A DNA stretch of 64,000 nt from Nocardia otitidiscaviarum NBRC 14405 (lineage in GTDB: Bacteria; Actinomycetota; Actinomycetes; Mycobacteriales; Mycobacteriaceae). A program made the position numbers and the translations under genes. Shown here in pieces: positions 14,920-23,675 of this stretch. Every line of letters starts with the position of its first letter. The first letter of the stretch is position 1. The notes beneath the pieces were generated by a model. The model did not search any database. It worked only from the letters and a program-made list of their open reading frames with translations, and was not told the origin of the DNA. Location: assembly GCF_000308635.1 (NCBI RefSeq), contig NZ_BAGD01000277.1, forward strand, positions 1-64,000, read 5' to 3'.

Positions 14920-16491
14920 ATGGCGCGATCGTCACATGTGGGCATCCGGGCGCGGGTCGCCCGCGCATCGCAGATCGGCCGGGTGCTGTGGAGCAGCGAA
15001 ACCAGCTGGCTCGGAGACGCTTTGACGGTCCGCGAATGCGGGTCGCTGCGCTGCCGACTGCACTGCGCGGCCGGACTCGACCAGTGCCCACATCACCAGG
15101 CCCTGGAACACCCATTGCCGGACCGCATTCGCGAAGTGCTCGAACAACTCGGTCCCACCTTCGTCAAGCTCGGGCAGATGCTGGCGCTGCGCCCCGACTA
15201 CCTCCCGCTCCCCTACGCCCAGGCCCTGCAACGCCTGCACACGCACGCGGTACCCTTCGACGCCGCCGCGGCCCGGCAGACGGTCGAACTCGAACTGCGC
15301 GCCCCGCTGCGTCGGCTCTTCCGCGACTTCGAACCCGAACCGTTCGCCGCGGCCTCCCTCTCCCAGGTCCACCGCGCCACGCTGCCCGACGGCAGGCGGG
15401 TGGCGGTGAAGGTGCAGCGGCCCGGAGTGAGCGAACTGGTCGCCCGCGACCTGGCCCTGCTGCGGTGGACGGCCGGATCCATCGAACGCCATCGCCCCGG
15501 CGCACTGGCTTTCCGCCCCACCGACGCGGTCGACGAGCTGGCCGCCTACACCACCCGGGAGCTCGACTTCCGCCGCGAGGCAATGGTTTCCGAGCAGATC
15601 CGCCGCAACAGCGCCGCCGATCGCCGGTTCGTGGTGCCCGCGGTGCACCGGCAGCTCAGTACCTCGCGGGTGCTGACCACCGACCTCGTCGACGGTCTGG
15701 AACCCGCACCCGCCGCGGAACTGACGGCGGCGGGCATCGATCCGGAGAAGGTGTTGGCCGCCGGGGCCAGCTGGATGGTGCGGCAGCTGTTCACCGACGG
15801 GCTGTTCCACGCCGATCCGCATCCCGGCAATATCCTGCTGCTGCCCGACAACCGCGTGTGCCTGCTCGATTTCGGCATGTTCGGCCGCCTCGACCGTGTT
15901 CAGCGCCGCCGCATGGGACTCATGCTGCTGGCCCTCATCGGTGGCGACTACGCCTCGGTCGGCACCCAACTGCTGCGCATGTCCACCCTGCGCCCCGGCG
16001 CGGATCCGCGCGGCTTCCGCGATGCCGTGGCCGATCTGGTGGAGGACTGGTACGAGGCGGAGACCGGCATGACCGCGGCCCAACTGCTGCTGCGAGATCT
16101 GGGACTCGGCGGCAGCTTCGGCATCGTCTTCCCACGCGAACTCATGCTGCTGTGCCGATCACTGGTCACCCTGGAGTCGACGGCGCGGGTGATCCGCCCC
16201 GATCTCGACCTGTCGACGCTGCTGCGGCCCCTGCTGCCGCAACTGCTGCTGGCGCTGCTGCCCACCCCGGCCAATCTCTGGGCCACGCTGCGCGAACAGC
16301 GCATCGACTATCTCGCCCTCGCCCTCGATATGCCCGATCTGCTCGTCGACCTCGCCGATACGCTGCGGCACCGGGGAGTGCTGGATCAGCTCACCGCCGC
16401 GGTCGCACCTCCACCACCACGTAGCTGGCTGCCCGCCGTCGCGACGCTGGCGGGCGGCGGCTGGCTGCTACGAGGGCTGCGGCCGCGATGA
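14920..16491 (+). CDS. AarF/ABC1/UbiB-family atypical kinase
   Basis: The protein is 523 aa from ATG 14920, preceded by GGAAGGCGGAG; an upstream ATG at 14869 is less well placed. The family hallmarks are clear: LGPTFVKLGQMLALRPDYLP (KxGQ motif, ~80), AAASLSQVHRATLPDGRRVAVKVQRPG, GLFHADPHPGN (catalytic loop) and CLLDFGMFGRL (metal-binding DFG). The C-terminus has a hydrophobic end (LPAVATLAGGGWLLRGL). UbiB-type proteins bind ATP and support quinone or isoprenoid lipid metabolism. Here it could support menaquinone-dependent respiration, which is inference. Confidence 0.88.
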   Translation: MARSSHVGIRARVARASQIGRVLWSSETSWLGDALTVRECGSLRCRLHCAAGLDQCPHHQALEHPLPDRIREVLEQLGPTFVKLGQMLALRPDYLPLPYAQALQRLHTHAVPFDAAAARQTVELELRAPLRRLFRDFEPEPFAAASLSQVHRATLPDGRRVAVKVQRPGVSELVARDLALLRWTAGSIERHRPGALAFRPTDAVDELAAYTTRELDFRREAMVSEQIRRNSAADRRFVVPAVHRQLSTSRVLTTDLVDGLEPAPAAELTAAGIDPEKVLAAGASWMVRQLFTDGLFHADPHPGNILLLPDNRVCLLDFGMFGRLDRVQRRRMGLMLLALIGGDYASVGTQLLRMSTLRPGADPRGFRDAVADLVEDWYEAETGMTAAQLLLRDLGLGGSFGIVFPRELMLLCRSLVTLESTARVIRPDLDLSTLLRPLLPQLLLALLPTPANLWATLREQRIDYLALALDMPDLLVDLADTLRHRGVLDQLTAAVAPPPPRSWLPAVATLAGGGWLLRGLRPR

Positions 16492-16610
16492 GCACAGCCG
16501 GGTCGAGCACACCCCCGTCGAGCACACCCGCACCGAACCCAGCCACGCCGAACCCAGCCACGCTGAGCACAGCCACGCCGAACACAGCCGCACCGAGAAC
16601 GCCCGTACGC
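16492..16610. repeat. Degenerate ~15-bp direct repeats 3' of AarF gene
   Basis: Units such as CCGAACCCAGCCACG, CTGAGCACAGCCACG and CCGAACACAGCCGCA recur back to back across about 110 bases after the AarF-like stop codon. No gene is evident. The array ends about 35 bases before the DosR-like box of the flavodoxin gene. Confidence 0.65.
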
Positions 16611-16643
16611 GAACGGGATCCGCGCCGTTCGGGGGCGCCGTTC

Positions 16644-16658
16644 GGGGACATTGGTCCC
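16644..16658. promoter_or_regulatory. Strong DosR-like box upstream of flavodoxin gene
   Basis: GGGGACATTGGTCCC is, with the site at 4141, the best palindrome of its type in the window. It lies 59 bases before the flavodoxin start at 16717, an ordinary activator distance. Confidence 0.65.
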
Positions 16659-16716
16659 GGTCGGCGCGGGCAGGACGCCTCTCCCGAGTGCGCCGCCCAC
16701 GCGCGACGCTGTTCCC

Positions 16717-17271
16717 ATGGCAAGTCGAACACCGCGTATCGCGATTCTGTACGCAACCGCAGGGGGTTCCACCCGTGGGGTCGCCGAATTCCTCGGCGCG
16801 CACCTGTCCGCTCGCGGCGCCGCGGTCGAAGTCACCTCCGTGACGCAGGCGCCCGAGCTGACGCATTTCGACGCCGTCGTGCTGGGCAGCGCCGTGCACA
16901 ATACGGATCTGCTGCCGACGATGCACGAGTATGCGCGCACCCATCGGGACGCGCTGGACAGCCGCCCGACGTGGCTGTTCGCCGTGGGGCTCGCACCGGC
17001 GCTGCGCGGTCCCGTCGGACGCTGGTTCGCCGGACAGTGGGCGGGCAAACTGGCCGCGATCGGCACCTCGATGGGTGTCGAGGGCAGCCGCACCTTCGCC
17101 GGGCGGATGGACCGCGACGGCGTGCCGCTGTGGGTCCACCTCATCTATCTGGCGATGGGCGGCGGCCGCTACGGCGATCTGCGCGACTGGGACGATATCC
17201 GCCGCTGGGCCGACACCATCGCCGATTCCCTTCGGCTGCCGTCGATTTCCGTCAACCCGACACACCAGTGA
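16717..17271 (+). CDS. Flavodoxin-domain protein (HemG-like family)
   Basis: The protein is 184 aa. It begins RIAILYATAGGSTRGVAEFL, a long-chain flavodoxin-type FMN phosphate loop. Further motifs are FDAVVLGSAVHN and TWLFAVGL, and a Trp-rich end (YGDLRDWDDIRRWADTIA). This subfamily is often annotated as flavodoxin or menaquinone-dependent protoporphyrinogen oxidase; the function is not proven here. A close paralogue lies at 51443-51997, also under DosR-like boxes. The next gene starts one base after the stop, so the two are co-transcribed. Confidence 0.82.
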   Translation: MASRTPRIAILYATAGGSTRGVAEFLGAHLSARGAAVEVTSVTQAPELTHFDAVVLGSAVHNTDLLPTMHEYARTHRDALDSRPTWLFAVGLAPALRGPVGRWFAGQWAGKLAAIGTSMGVEGSRTFAGRMDRDGVPLWVHLIYLAMGGGRYGDLRDWDDIRRWADTIADSLRLPSISVNPTHQ

Positions 17272-17272
17272 G

Positions 17273-17860
17273 ATGATCACCATGTACGCACGCGATATCC
17301 TCACCCGCCCGGTCGTCACCGTCGGACCGCAGGTCACCGTCCGCGCGGCGGTCGCCCTGCTCACCGGCCACGGCTTCGCCGCACTACCCGTCGTCGACGA
17401 CGAGGGCCGAGTGGTGGGCATGTTCTCCGAATCCGACGCACTGGGTGTCACCTCGCATCTGGACACCGCCATCGTCGAGGCCGTCATGGCGGTACCCGCC
17501 GAGGTCGTCACGCCCGGCACCGATATCTCCGCTATCGCGTCGCGCATGCTCAGCGGGCAGTTGCGGTCCATGCCGGTGGTCGAGCACGGCCTGCTGGTGG
17601 GCATCGTCGCCCGCAGCGACCTGCTGCGCGCGCTCATTCGTGACGAGACCACCGTCGAGGCGCGCGTGCGCGCCCTGCTCGACGACTACGCGGGCAGCCG
17701 CCGCGCCTGGTCCATCGAGGTCGCCGACGGTCAGGTGGTCATCCGCGGACTGTTCGCCGACGCCAGCGAGCAGAGTGTGGTGGCGGCCCTGGCGCGCACC
17801 GTCGCAGGGGTGGACCGGGTGGAGTTGATCGACGACGCGGCCGTGGTCACCGACCGCTGA
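17273..17860 (+). CDS. CBS-pair protein with C-terminal BON domain, second copy
   Basis: The protein is 195 aa from ATG 17273, one base after the flavodoxin stop, or 192 aa from ATG 17282 (MYARDILTRPVVTVGP). Two CBS motifs (~5-60 and ~70-125) include FAALPVVDDEGRVVGMFSE and LVGIVARSDLLRAL. A BON domain follows (WSIEVADGQVVIRGLFADA). It is shorter than the copy at 13146 because the linker between CBS motifs is reduced. Its role is probably nucleotide sensing in the same stress response as its flavodoxin partner. Confidence 0.85.
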   Translation: MITMYARDILTRPVVTVGPQVTVRAAVALLTGHGFAALPVVDDEGRVVGMFSESDALGVTSHLDTAIVEAVMAVPAEVVTPGTDISAIASRMLSGQLRSMPVVEHGLLVGIVARSDLLRALIRDETTVEARVRALLDDYAGSRRAWSIEVADGQVVIRGLFADASEQSVVAALARTVAGVDRVELIDDAAVVTDR

Positions 17861-18220
17861 ACCGGACGCCGCCGACCGCACCGACCGTTCAAGTCGCCGC
17901 CGCGGCCCACCGACCGTTCGACGCCGTCCGAGTCGCCGCCGCGGTACACACCGGCCGATCGGTGCCGGTCGTCGATACCAATAGTCGTCGGCCCAATAGT
18001 CTCCCAAAGTCGTCGGTACCACTCGGTACCGAAGGACCAGGCAGCGAAAGACTATTCGGCCGACAAACCCCCATCCGGACAGTCCCCCGAGCCATCGTGA
18101 AGTCCGGAGAGCCTCCGAGCCATCGTGAGTGCCATCGTGAGGTCCGGGCATCTCCCGAGCCCTCGTGAGGTCTGTGTGTGAGGTCCGTCAGCCAGCGTGA
18201 GCCCGTCAGCGTGCGGTCTG
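17861..18220. other. 360-bp convergent intergenic region with repeats and long hairpins
   Basis: The region lies between two gene ends and contains no convincing gene. It holds imperfect direct repeats (CACCGACCGTTC...GTCGCCGCCGCGG twice near 17877-17943; GCCATCGTGAG-type units near 18095-18175) and the nested hairpin described separately. Confidence 0.6.
17989..18062. terminator. Nested long-stem structure in convergent intergenic region
   Basis: CGGCCCAATAGTCT (17989-18002) pairs with AGACTATTCGGCCG (18049-18062) with one mismatch in 14. Inside, TCGGTACC (18013-18020) and GGTACCGA (18025-18032) form a perfect 8-bp hairpin with a 4-nt loop. Its place between convergent genes suggests bidirectional termination. 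Confidence 0.6.
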
Positions 18221-19213
18221 TCAGTGGAAGGTCAGGGTTTCGGTCAGCGGTCGCCGCGCGGTCAGCGGCGGGCGCTCCCCTTCGGCGACGCTGCCCACTC
18301 GAATCACCACCTGCGGCAGGGCCGAATGCGGCAGCAGGTCGGCGATGGCCCGGCGTGCGGCGGGCAGTTCGGTCACGTGCGTGAGGGCACAGGTCGCCAG
18401 GTCGTGCGCGGTGCACTCCAGCAGCACGGCCGAGAGCGCCTCCCCGGTGTGCAGCCAGCGCAGCAGGGTGTCGTCGTGGGAGCTCAGCACCACCAGCCGC
18501 GCGTGGTCGGTAGCGGTGCGGCGCGGTGCGTGCTCGGGATGCCGGAACGACCGCGCGACGCCGACGCGGGCCTCTTCGCCCACGGAGGGCAACGCCTCCG
18601 GCGGAACGCCCGACGACATGCCGGAATGCCCGGCCCACCAATCCAGTTCCGACCGGTACTGCATGTCGTAGCGGCGGGCGGCGGTGGCGTGCCGGGACAG
18701 TTCGATCAGCTGGGAGCGGGCGTTCTCGTCCAGCACATCCAGCGCGAGATCGTGCGGGGAGGCCAGACCGCGCAGGGTGGGCGACAAGGCGACCCACCCC
18801 CGCGGCTCGGCCAGCGGTAGCCGATCGGTGTAGCGGCGGGCCATGGCCTCCGCCCGCGCCGTCACCGCCGCGGGCGGATCCGGCCAGGCGTGGAAGCGCA
18901 GCGTGGCCAGCCGCTCCGGGCGTTCGGTCTCGGGGAGCCGGACCACATCGGTGTGCCAGCCGCGGGCGGCGAAGGCGAGCCGGGCGTGATGCAACTCGGC
19001 GCCGCAGCTCATCGCCCACTGGCGATGGTGCGGATCGGTGGCGGGCAGGCGGCGGTCGACATCGCCGTACAGGTGCAGATTGTGCCCGTCGAAGATCCAG
19101 CGCCAGGGCTGGGTGTTGTGGACGGACGGGGCGCGAGCGGCGAGCTCCAGCGCCGCTGTCACCGTCGACCGATCGGGAACGGTTGCCGTCGTGGGGAAAT
19201 CGCTGCTGCTCAT
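18221..19213 (-). CDS. Acg-family nitroreductase-like protein
   Basis: The protein is 330 aa from ATG 19213 (MSSSDFPTT). It begins ALELAARAPSVHNTQPWRW, the signature of the Acg/Rv2032-Rv3131-Rv3127 family. Other family segments are MSCGAELHHARLAF and ALSAVLLECTAHDLATC. These are FMN-linked nitroreductase-fold proteins with no proven enzymatic activity; Acg is thought to sequester flavin. A DosR-like box lies 58 bases upstream. A paralogue is at 61252-62259. Confidence 0.87.
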   Translation of the reverse strand: MSSSDFPTTATVPDRSTVTAALELAARAPSVHNTQPWRWIFDGHNLHLYGDVDRRLPATDPHHRQWAMSCGAELHHARLAFAARGWHTDVVRLPETERPERLATLRFHAWPDPPAAVTARAEAMARRYTDRLPLAEPRGWVALSPTLRGLASPHDLALDVLDENARSQLIELSRHATAARRYDMQYRSELDWWAGHSGMSSGVPPEALPSVGEEARVGVARSFRHPEHAPRRTATDHARLVVLSSHDDTLLRWLHTGEALSAVLLECTAHDLATCALTHVTELPAARRAIADLLPHSALPQVVIRVGSVAEGERPPLTARRPLTETLTFH

Positions 19214-19270
19214 AGTGGTGAGTCTGGTCGCCTCCGGGAGCGGTCGGTACCGCCCTTCCGCCCCCAGCGG

Positions 19271-19285
19271 TGGGTCCATGGTCAC
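19271..19285. promoter_or_regulatory. DosR-like box upstream of Acg-type gene
   Basis: TGGGTCCATGGTCAC on the plus strand (GTGACCATGGACCCA on the minus) lies 58 bases before the nitroreductase start and directly after the stop of the 31-aa membrane peptide gene. It closely resembles the site at 51370-51384. Confidence 0.5.
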
Positions 19286-19294
19286 TTCCCGAGA

Positions 19295-19390
19295 TCACGA
19301 CTTGCCATTGCGCGCCGCGATCATGGTGGTCACGATCGCGGTGATGGCGATGAGCAGTGCGATGAGCACCGCCGCGGTGGGCCAGTCCAT
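19295..19390 (-). CDS. 31-aa single-pass membrane peptide
   Basis: ATG 19388-19390 is preceded by a strong AAAGGAGTGAGACA ribosome site. The peptide starts MDWPTAAVLIALLIAITAIV, continues with TTMIAAR, and ends with the basic NGKS before TGA. It is one hydrophobic helix with a short charged tail. The gene lies between the antiporter end and the nitroreductase promoter, on the same strand. Function unknown; small membrane proteins of this form often modulate transporters or oxidases. Confidence 0.6.
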   Translation of the reverse strand: MDWPTAAVLIALLIAITAIVTTMIAARNGKS

Positions 19391-19510
19391 TGTCTCACTC
19401 CTTTCGAGGGCGGTAGTCGGATCCGGCGAAACCCGTTGGCCGCCTACCGTTCACCATGCGCCACCGCCCCCGGTCGACAGCAGGGCCGAACGGCACCGCC
19501 GCGAGTGACT

Positions 19511-20872
19511 TCAGCGGGCTGCGGGCATCTCCTCCGATCGGATGGGCACCTCGCCGTCGGCGCCGAAGGTGCGGCCGTGCTTGTGGGCATTGCGTTCGAA
19601 GAGTCGGAAGAGGGGGGTGGTGGCGAAGGTGGTGACGAGGGCCATGAGGGCGAGGATGGTGTAGAGGGCGGGGGTGATGAGCCCCGCGGTGAGGCCGATA
19701 TTCAGCAGGATGAGTTCCATCAGGCCGCGGGCGTTGGCGAGCGCGCCCATCGAACCGGCTTCGCGCCAGCTCATGCCCTGGTAGCGGGCGGCCAGGGTGA
19801 CCGCGCCGAATTTCCCGCCGAACGAGACCACCAGCACGGCGACGGCCGTCAGCAGGACCGATGGCTCGAGGATCAGGCTCAGTTCGGTATTGAGGCCGGA
19901 GAAGATGAAGAACGCGGGTAGCAGCAGGTACGACACCAGCGGTTCGGTGCGGGCGCGCACCTGGTCGAGCAGGCGGCCACGCGGCATGGCGATACCGGCG
20001 ACGAACGCTCCGAATACCGAGTACACGCCGACCAGGTCGGTGAACCAGGCGCACAGCAGCACCACCGTGAGCATGACGATCAGCGGTGCGGCCGCCACGG
20101 CGTCGCCGTCCGGGTCGCGGTCCGCCCAGCCGTTGAGCGGTGCCAGCGCACACCTGCCGACGGTCAGCATGAACACCACGAACCCCACGCCGCCGCCCAC
20201 CGCGATCAGCGCACCCACCGCATCGCCCCGGGTACTGGCCACGACCGCGGCCAGCAGCACCCACGCGCAGGCGTCGTCGGAGGCGGCGCAGGCCAGCGCC
20301 ATGGTGCCGATGCGCGTGCGGTGCAGCCCGGAATCGTGAATGATCCACGCCAGCATCGGAAACGCGGTGATGGCGACCGCGGCGGCCAGGAACAGCGCCG
20401 CCTGCCAGGACGCGATCTCGTCGGTGAAGTAGCCGCCACGGGCGGCCAGCACCAGTCCCGTCGCCCCGCCCAGCAGCATCGGCACCGCCACCCCGGCGGT
20501 GGCGGTGGCTCCCGCCACCCGGACGTGCGCGCCGAGAATGTCGGTCTGGAAGGCCGAGCCGACCAGGAACATGTACAGCACCAGACCGAGTTGCCCGACG
20601 ACGTAGATGACGCCGAGCGACGGATGGGTCACGGTCTCGCTGCCGATCGCGATGGTGCTGGGGAACAGCCACCGCTGCGCGGCGGGCCATACCGCGCCGA
20701 GCACCGAGGGGCCGAGCAGGAATCCGGCGGCCATGATGGCGACCACCTGCACCTGCCCCAGCGGTCGGCACACCAGCCACACCAGCCGGTACACCACGAG
20801 AATGACGGCCATCTGCACGAAGAAGTGCATGGACAGCTCGAGGAGGGAGGGCATGACCGGAACGTCCTTCAT
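19511..20872 (-). CDS. CPA2-type cation:proton antiporter
   Basis: The protein is 453 aa with about 12 membrane segments. The start ATG 20872 overlaps the stop of the methyltransferase gene (ATGA); a second ATG is at 20854. Family segments include IMAAGFLLGPSVLGAVWP, GQLGLVLYMFLVGSAF, CAASDDACAWVLLA (the ion-binding DD pair) and SMGALANARGLMELILLNIG. KefB/NapA relatives exchange K+ or Na+ for protons. The coupling to the last biosynthetic gene places it in the NRPS operon, where it may energise or balance metallophore export; this role is inferred. Confidence 0.87.
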   Translation of the reverse strand: MKDVPVMPSLLELSMHFFVQMAVILVVYRLVWLVCRPLGQVQVVAIMAAGFLLGPSVLGAVWPAAQRWLFPSTIAIGSETVTHPSLGVIYVVGQLGLVLYMFLVGSAFQTDILGAHVRVAGATATAGVAVPMLLGGATGLVLAARGGYFTDEIASWQAALFLAAAVAITAFPMLAWIIHDSGLHRTRIGTMALACAASDDACAWVLLAAVVASTRGDAVGALIAVGGGVGFVVFMLTVGRCALAPLNGWADRDPDGDAVAAAPLIVMLTVVLLCAWFTDLVGVYSVFGAFVAGIAMPRGRLLDQVRARTEPLVSYLLLPAFFIFSGLNTELSLILEPSVLLTAVAVLVVSFGGKFGAVTLAARYQGMSWREAGSMGALANARGLMELILLNIGLTAGLITPALYTILALMALVTTFATTPLFRLFERNAHKHGRTFGADGEVPIRSEEMPAAR

Positions 20873-21618
20873 TCGAATTCGGCGGTGTCGCCGTGGGTGA
20901 GCAGTGCGGTGTCGGGGGCGACGCGCGTACAGCGCAGTCCCGCCCGCCACGCCTCGGCACGCAGGGCGGCCAGGTCGTAGTCCGCCCACGGCATGGGGCT
21001 CTCCACCGTCCGCAGCACCGTGTTCCGGTGCAGCAGCCGGTAGGTCAGCGTCCACCGGACCGGACCACCCTGCTGCTGATCGGGTTCGTACTCGCTGCCG
21101 CGGCTCCAGACCTCGATATGATGCTCCCCCACCGGAACTCGCGCGATCCGCGTCGGGGCAGGGGTGGGCGGCGCGGTCTCGTCGAGCAGCTCGACGACAG
21201 CGGGAGCTCCGGGAGCCAGCCGCTGACCGAGCGTGGTCAGCAGCCGGGTCCGATCGGCGGCGGGCAGGTGGCCGAGCACGCCGTAGACGACGGCCCCGCC
21301 CAGCCGGTCCGGAAAGGCCAGCGCGCCCACCGGATCGGCCACGATGGTGACGCGATCGGTCAGTCCGCGCACCGCGATCCGGGTGGCCAACGCGATCCGC
21401 ATGGCCGCCGAGGGCTCCACCGCGATGACTTTCGCGGCCGGAACCGCGTCGGCGACCGCCTCGGTGGACAGCCCGGTGCCCGCGCCGATATCCAGGATCG
21501 GGCCCAGGTCGGGCCGGGCCCGCCGCAGCGCGGCCGCCAGTACCGGCCCCCTGCGCTCCCACAGTGGCACCGCGACCAGGTCGTAGAACTCGGCGGTCGC
21601 GGCGTAGGGGTCGATCAC
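20869..21618 (-). CDS. Class I SAM-dependent methyltransferase of metallophore cluster
   Basis: The protein is 249 aa from GTG 21618, which overlaps the previous stop (GTGA). SAM motif I is PILDIGAGTGLSTEAVADAV (~40-60), followed by the acidic VIAVEPSAAMR. It resembles small-molecule C- or N-methyltransferases; the acceptor is not predictable. It sits sixth after NRPS1 in the biosynthetic operon and is coupled to the antiporter gene downstream. Confidence 0.85.
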   Translation of the reverse strand: MIDPYAATAEFYDLVAVPLWERRGPVLAAALRRARPDLGPILDIGAGTGLSTEAVADAVPAAKVIAVEPSAAMRIALATRIAVRGLTDRVTIVADPVGALAFPDRLGGAVVYGVLGHLPAADRTRLLTTLGQRLAPGAPAVVELLDETAPPTPAPTRIARVPVGEHHIEVWSRGSEYEPDQQQGGPVRWTLTYRLLHRNTVLRTVESPMPWADYDLAALRAEAWRAGLRCTRVAPDTALLTHGDTAEFE

Positions 21619-22586
21619 CGCGTGTACTCCATCAGCCAGACCGGGGTCGGTCCCGGCAAGGTGCGGGCGGACAGGCGCCGCAACCCGGCCGCCGACGCCA
21701 GTTCGTCGAGCTGTTCGCTGGTGCGTTCGCGCCCGCCGAACAGGACCAGCAGGCGCAGATCCATGGCGGTGGTGATCTCCGGTCGCACACCGCTGTCCAG
21801 GTTCTCCACCACGAGGACGCGACCGTGCGAACCCGCGGCCTCGGCGCACCGTCGCAGAATGCGTGCGGCGTCGGCGTCGGGCCAGTCGTGCAGCACCCAC
21901 GTCAGCAGATAGGCGCCCGCGCCCGCGGGCAGCGGTTCGAAGAAGTCGCCCGCCCGGGCGGTGCACCGCTCGCCCAGCCCGGCCCGCTCGAAGGCGCGGG
22001 CGGCGGCCTCGGCGGCATCGGGCAGATCCACCAGGGTGCCGGTCAGCCGGGGATACGCCGACGCGAGTGCGCTGAGCACCGCACCGGAGCCGCCACCGAC
22101 ATCGACCACCGAGCGCACCCGGTCCCAGGCGTAGGCGTCGGTGAGGGTGGGCACGGTGAAGCGGGTGTGCTTGCTCATGAGTTCGTTGTAGGAGGCGTCG
22201 GTGTCGTCCCACAGCGATCGACCGTGCACCACCGGATAGCCGGGCTCCCCGGTGCGCACCACCTCGAGCAGTGCGCCGAACGCGCGGTCCATGCGACCGC
22301 CCGCCCCGTCCAGATCGAACCAATCCCGCATGGCGAGTGGGTGGTCCGAGCACAGCAGCCGCGCGGAGTCGGTGAGTCCGAAGCGGCCGGGCGCGGTTTC
22401 GGTGAACACGCCACGGCAGGCGAGGTAGCGCAGCAAACGGTGCAGCGCATCGGCATTCGCCCCGGCCTTGCGGGCCAGCTCGTGCGCGTCGTCGACACCG
22501 TCGGCGATCAGATCGGCGATGCGCAGGGTCGCCGCGACCCGAATCGCCCAGGGCGTCACCAGATCCGATTGATCCATCAGGGACAC
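21615..22586 (-). CDS. O-methyltransferase with dimerisation domain (plant COMT-like)
   Basis: The protein is 323 aa from GTG 22586, 5 bases after GGAGG; ATG 22577 is the alternative. An N-terminal winged-helix dimerisation domain (WAIRVAATLRIADLIADG) precedes the SAM-binding SVVDVGGGSGAVLSALASAY and the catalytic-loop region LTWVLHDWPDADAARILRR, with the His-Asp pair of the O-methyltransferase family. A likely substrate is a phenol or hydroxyl on the aryl-heterocyclic product, which would reduce its metal-binding phenolate if it acted on the salicyl oxygen. That assignment is inference. Confidence 0.87.
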   Translation of the reverse strand: MSLMDQSDLVTPWAIRVAATLRIADLIADGVDDAHELARKAGANADALHRLLRYLACRGVFTETAPGRFGLTDSARLLCSDHPLAMRDWFDLDGAGGRMDRAFGALLEVVRTGEPGYPVVHGRSLWDDTDASYNELMSKHTRFTVPTLTDAYAWDRVRSVVDVGGGSGAVLSALASAYPRLTGTLVDLPDAAEAAARAFERAGLGERCTARAGDFFEPLPAGAGAYLLTWVLHDWPDADAARILRRCAEAAGSHGRVLVVENLDSGVRPEITTAMDLRLLVLFGGRERTSEQLDELASAAGLRRLSARTLPGPTPVWLMEYTR

Positions 22587-23674
22587 GGCAACCTCCGTAC
22601 CGGTAGCGTGGCGGGACCGCGACTCATCAGGTCGCCGGTCGGTCGATAGCTGAATCCGTCCGCCAGCCGCAGGCGCGGTGCGGTCTCGGCCAGCACGCGC
22701 AGATAGATCTGGGCTTGCAGGCGGGTGAATGTCGCGCCGAGGCAGGCGTGTGGCCCGGTGCCGAAGCTGAGGTGGCCCGTCGCGCCCGGCCGGTGCAACC
22801 GGAACTCGTCGGGGTCCGGCCAGCGTCGGGGATCGCGGTTGGCTCCGGCGGTGACGACGAAGATCCGCTCCCCCGCCGCGACCGGTGTGTCGCCGACCGG
22901 GCAGGGGCGCGTCGCCGTGCGCATACTCCACAGCGCGGGCGGCTCGTGCCGCAGCGACTCCTCGACGGCCGCGCCGAGGTGCTCGGCGGGCAGCGGCCAC
23001 ATCCGCGCGATCAGCAGGCGGTGCAGCAGATTGCCGATCAGGTGGGTGACATTGCGAACGCCGGCGACGACGAGGAAGTGCACGAGCATCCGCCGTTCCG
23101 GCGCGGTGAGGTCGGGGAAGCGACGCAGCCGCAGGCCGTCGACCTGGTCGCGGAAATCGGACCAGCCGGGCGCGGTCTCGTAGCCGACCAGGGTGGTGAA
23201 CTCCGACACCCACCGTCGCACCAGATCGCTTGGCAGTTCCAGGAATTCGGCGAGGGCGAGGGCTGGCAGCGGTGCGGCGAAGTCGGTCACCAGATCCTCG
23301 GCGGTCGCGGCGTGCGCGCGAGCGTGTGCCGCCAGGACGGGTTCCAGGTCGGCCAGCGCCTTGGCGGTGAACTGTCCGCGTATCAGCGCGCGCAGCCGGG
23401 TGTGCTCGGGTGCGTCGAATTGGGACAGCGCCGGAACCTTCTCCGGCGCGGTCACCTGCGCGGCGACGGTGTTGTTCGCCTGGCTCGAGAAGCTCGTCGC
23501 GTCCCGCAGCACGGTGCGCGACACCGCGTCGGACACCACGACCCGGAACCCGGCGAACGGGCAGGCCACCGGCGGATGGTCGCGCAGCAGCGGATACGGA
23601 TCGCGGATGTGCCGGGAGTCGAGCGGATTGAAGACAGCGTCGCCGGTGGACGTGTCGGTGATGCCCGTGGACAT
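22577..23674 (-). CDS. Cytochrome P450 of metallophore cluster
   Basis: The protein is 365 aa from ATG 23674, one base after the reductase stop, with GGAG upstream. The haem loop FGTGPHACLG (~315) and the ExxR helix EESLRHEPP (~245) are intact. The I-helix segment VVAGVRNVTHLI keeps Gly and Thr in place of the usual AGxxT. The protein is somewhat shorter than typical ~400-aa actinobacterial P450s. It probably oxidises the NRPS product or a carrier-bound intermediate. Coelibactin-type clusters also contain a P450. Confidence 0.88.
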   Translation of the reverse strand: MSTGITDTSTGDAVFNPLDSRHIRDPYPLLRDHPPVACPFAGFRVVVSDAVSRTVLRDATSFSSQANNTVAAQVTAPEKVPALSQFDAPEHTRLRALIRGQFTAKALADLEPVLAAHARAHAATAEDLVTDFAAPLPALALAEFLELPSDLVRRWVSEFTTLVGYETAPGWSDFRDQVDGLRLRRFPDLTAPERRMLVHFLVVAGVRNVTHLIGNLLHRLLIARMWPLPAEHLGAAVEESLRHEPPALWSMRTATRPCPVGDTPVAAGERIFVVTAGANRDPRRWPDPDEFRLHRPGATGHLSFGTGPHACLGATFTRLQAQIYLRVLAETAPRLRLADGFSYRPTGDLMSRGPATLPVRRLPCP

Positions 23675-23675
23675 C

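Noticed and set aside
19265..19508. Plus-strand open frame overlapping the small membrane peptide
   Set aside because: It has no ribosome site and reads as the reverse complement of the better-supported 31-aa minus-strand gene.
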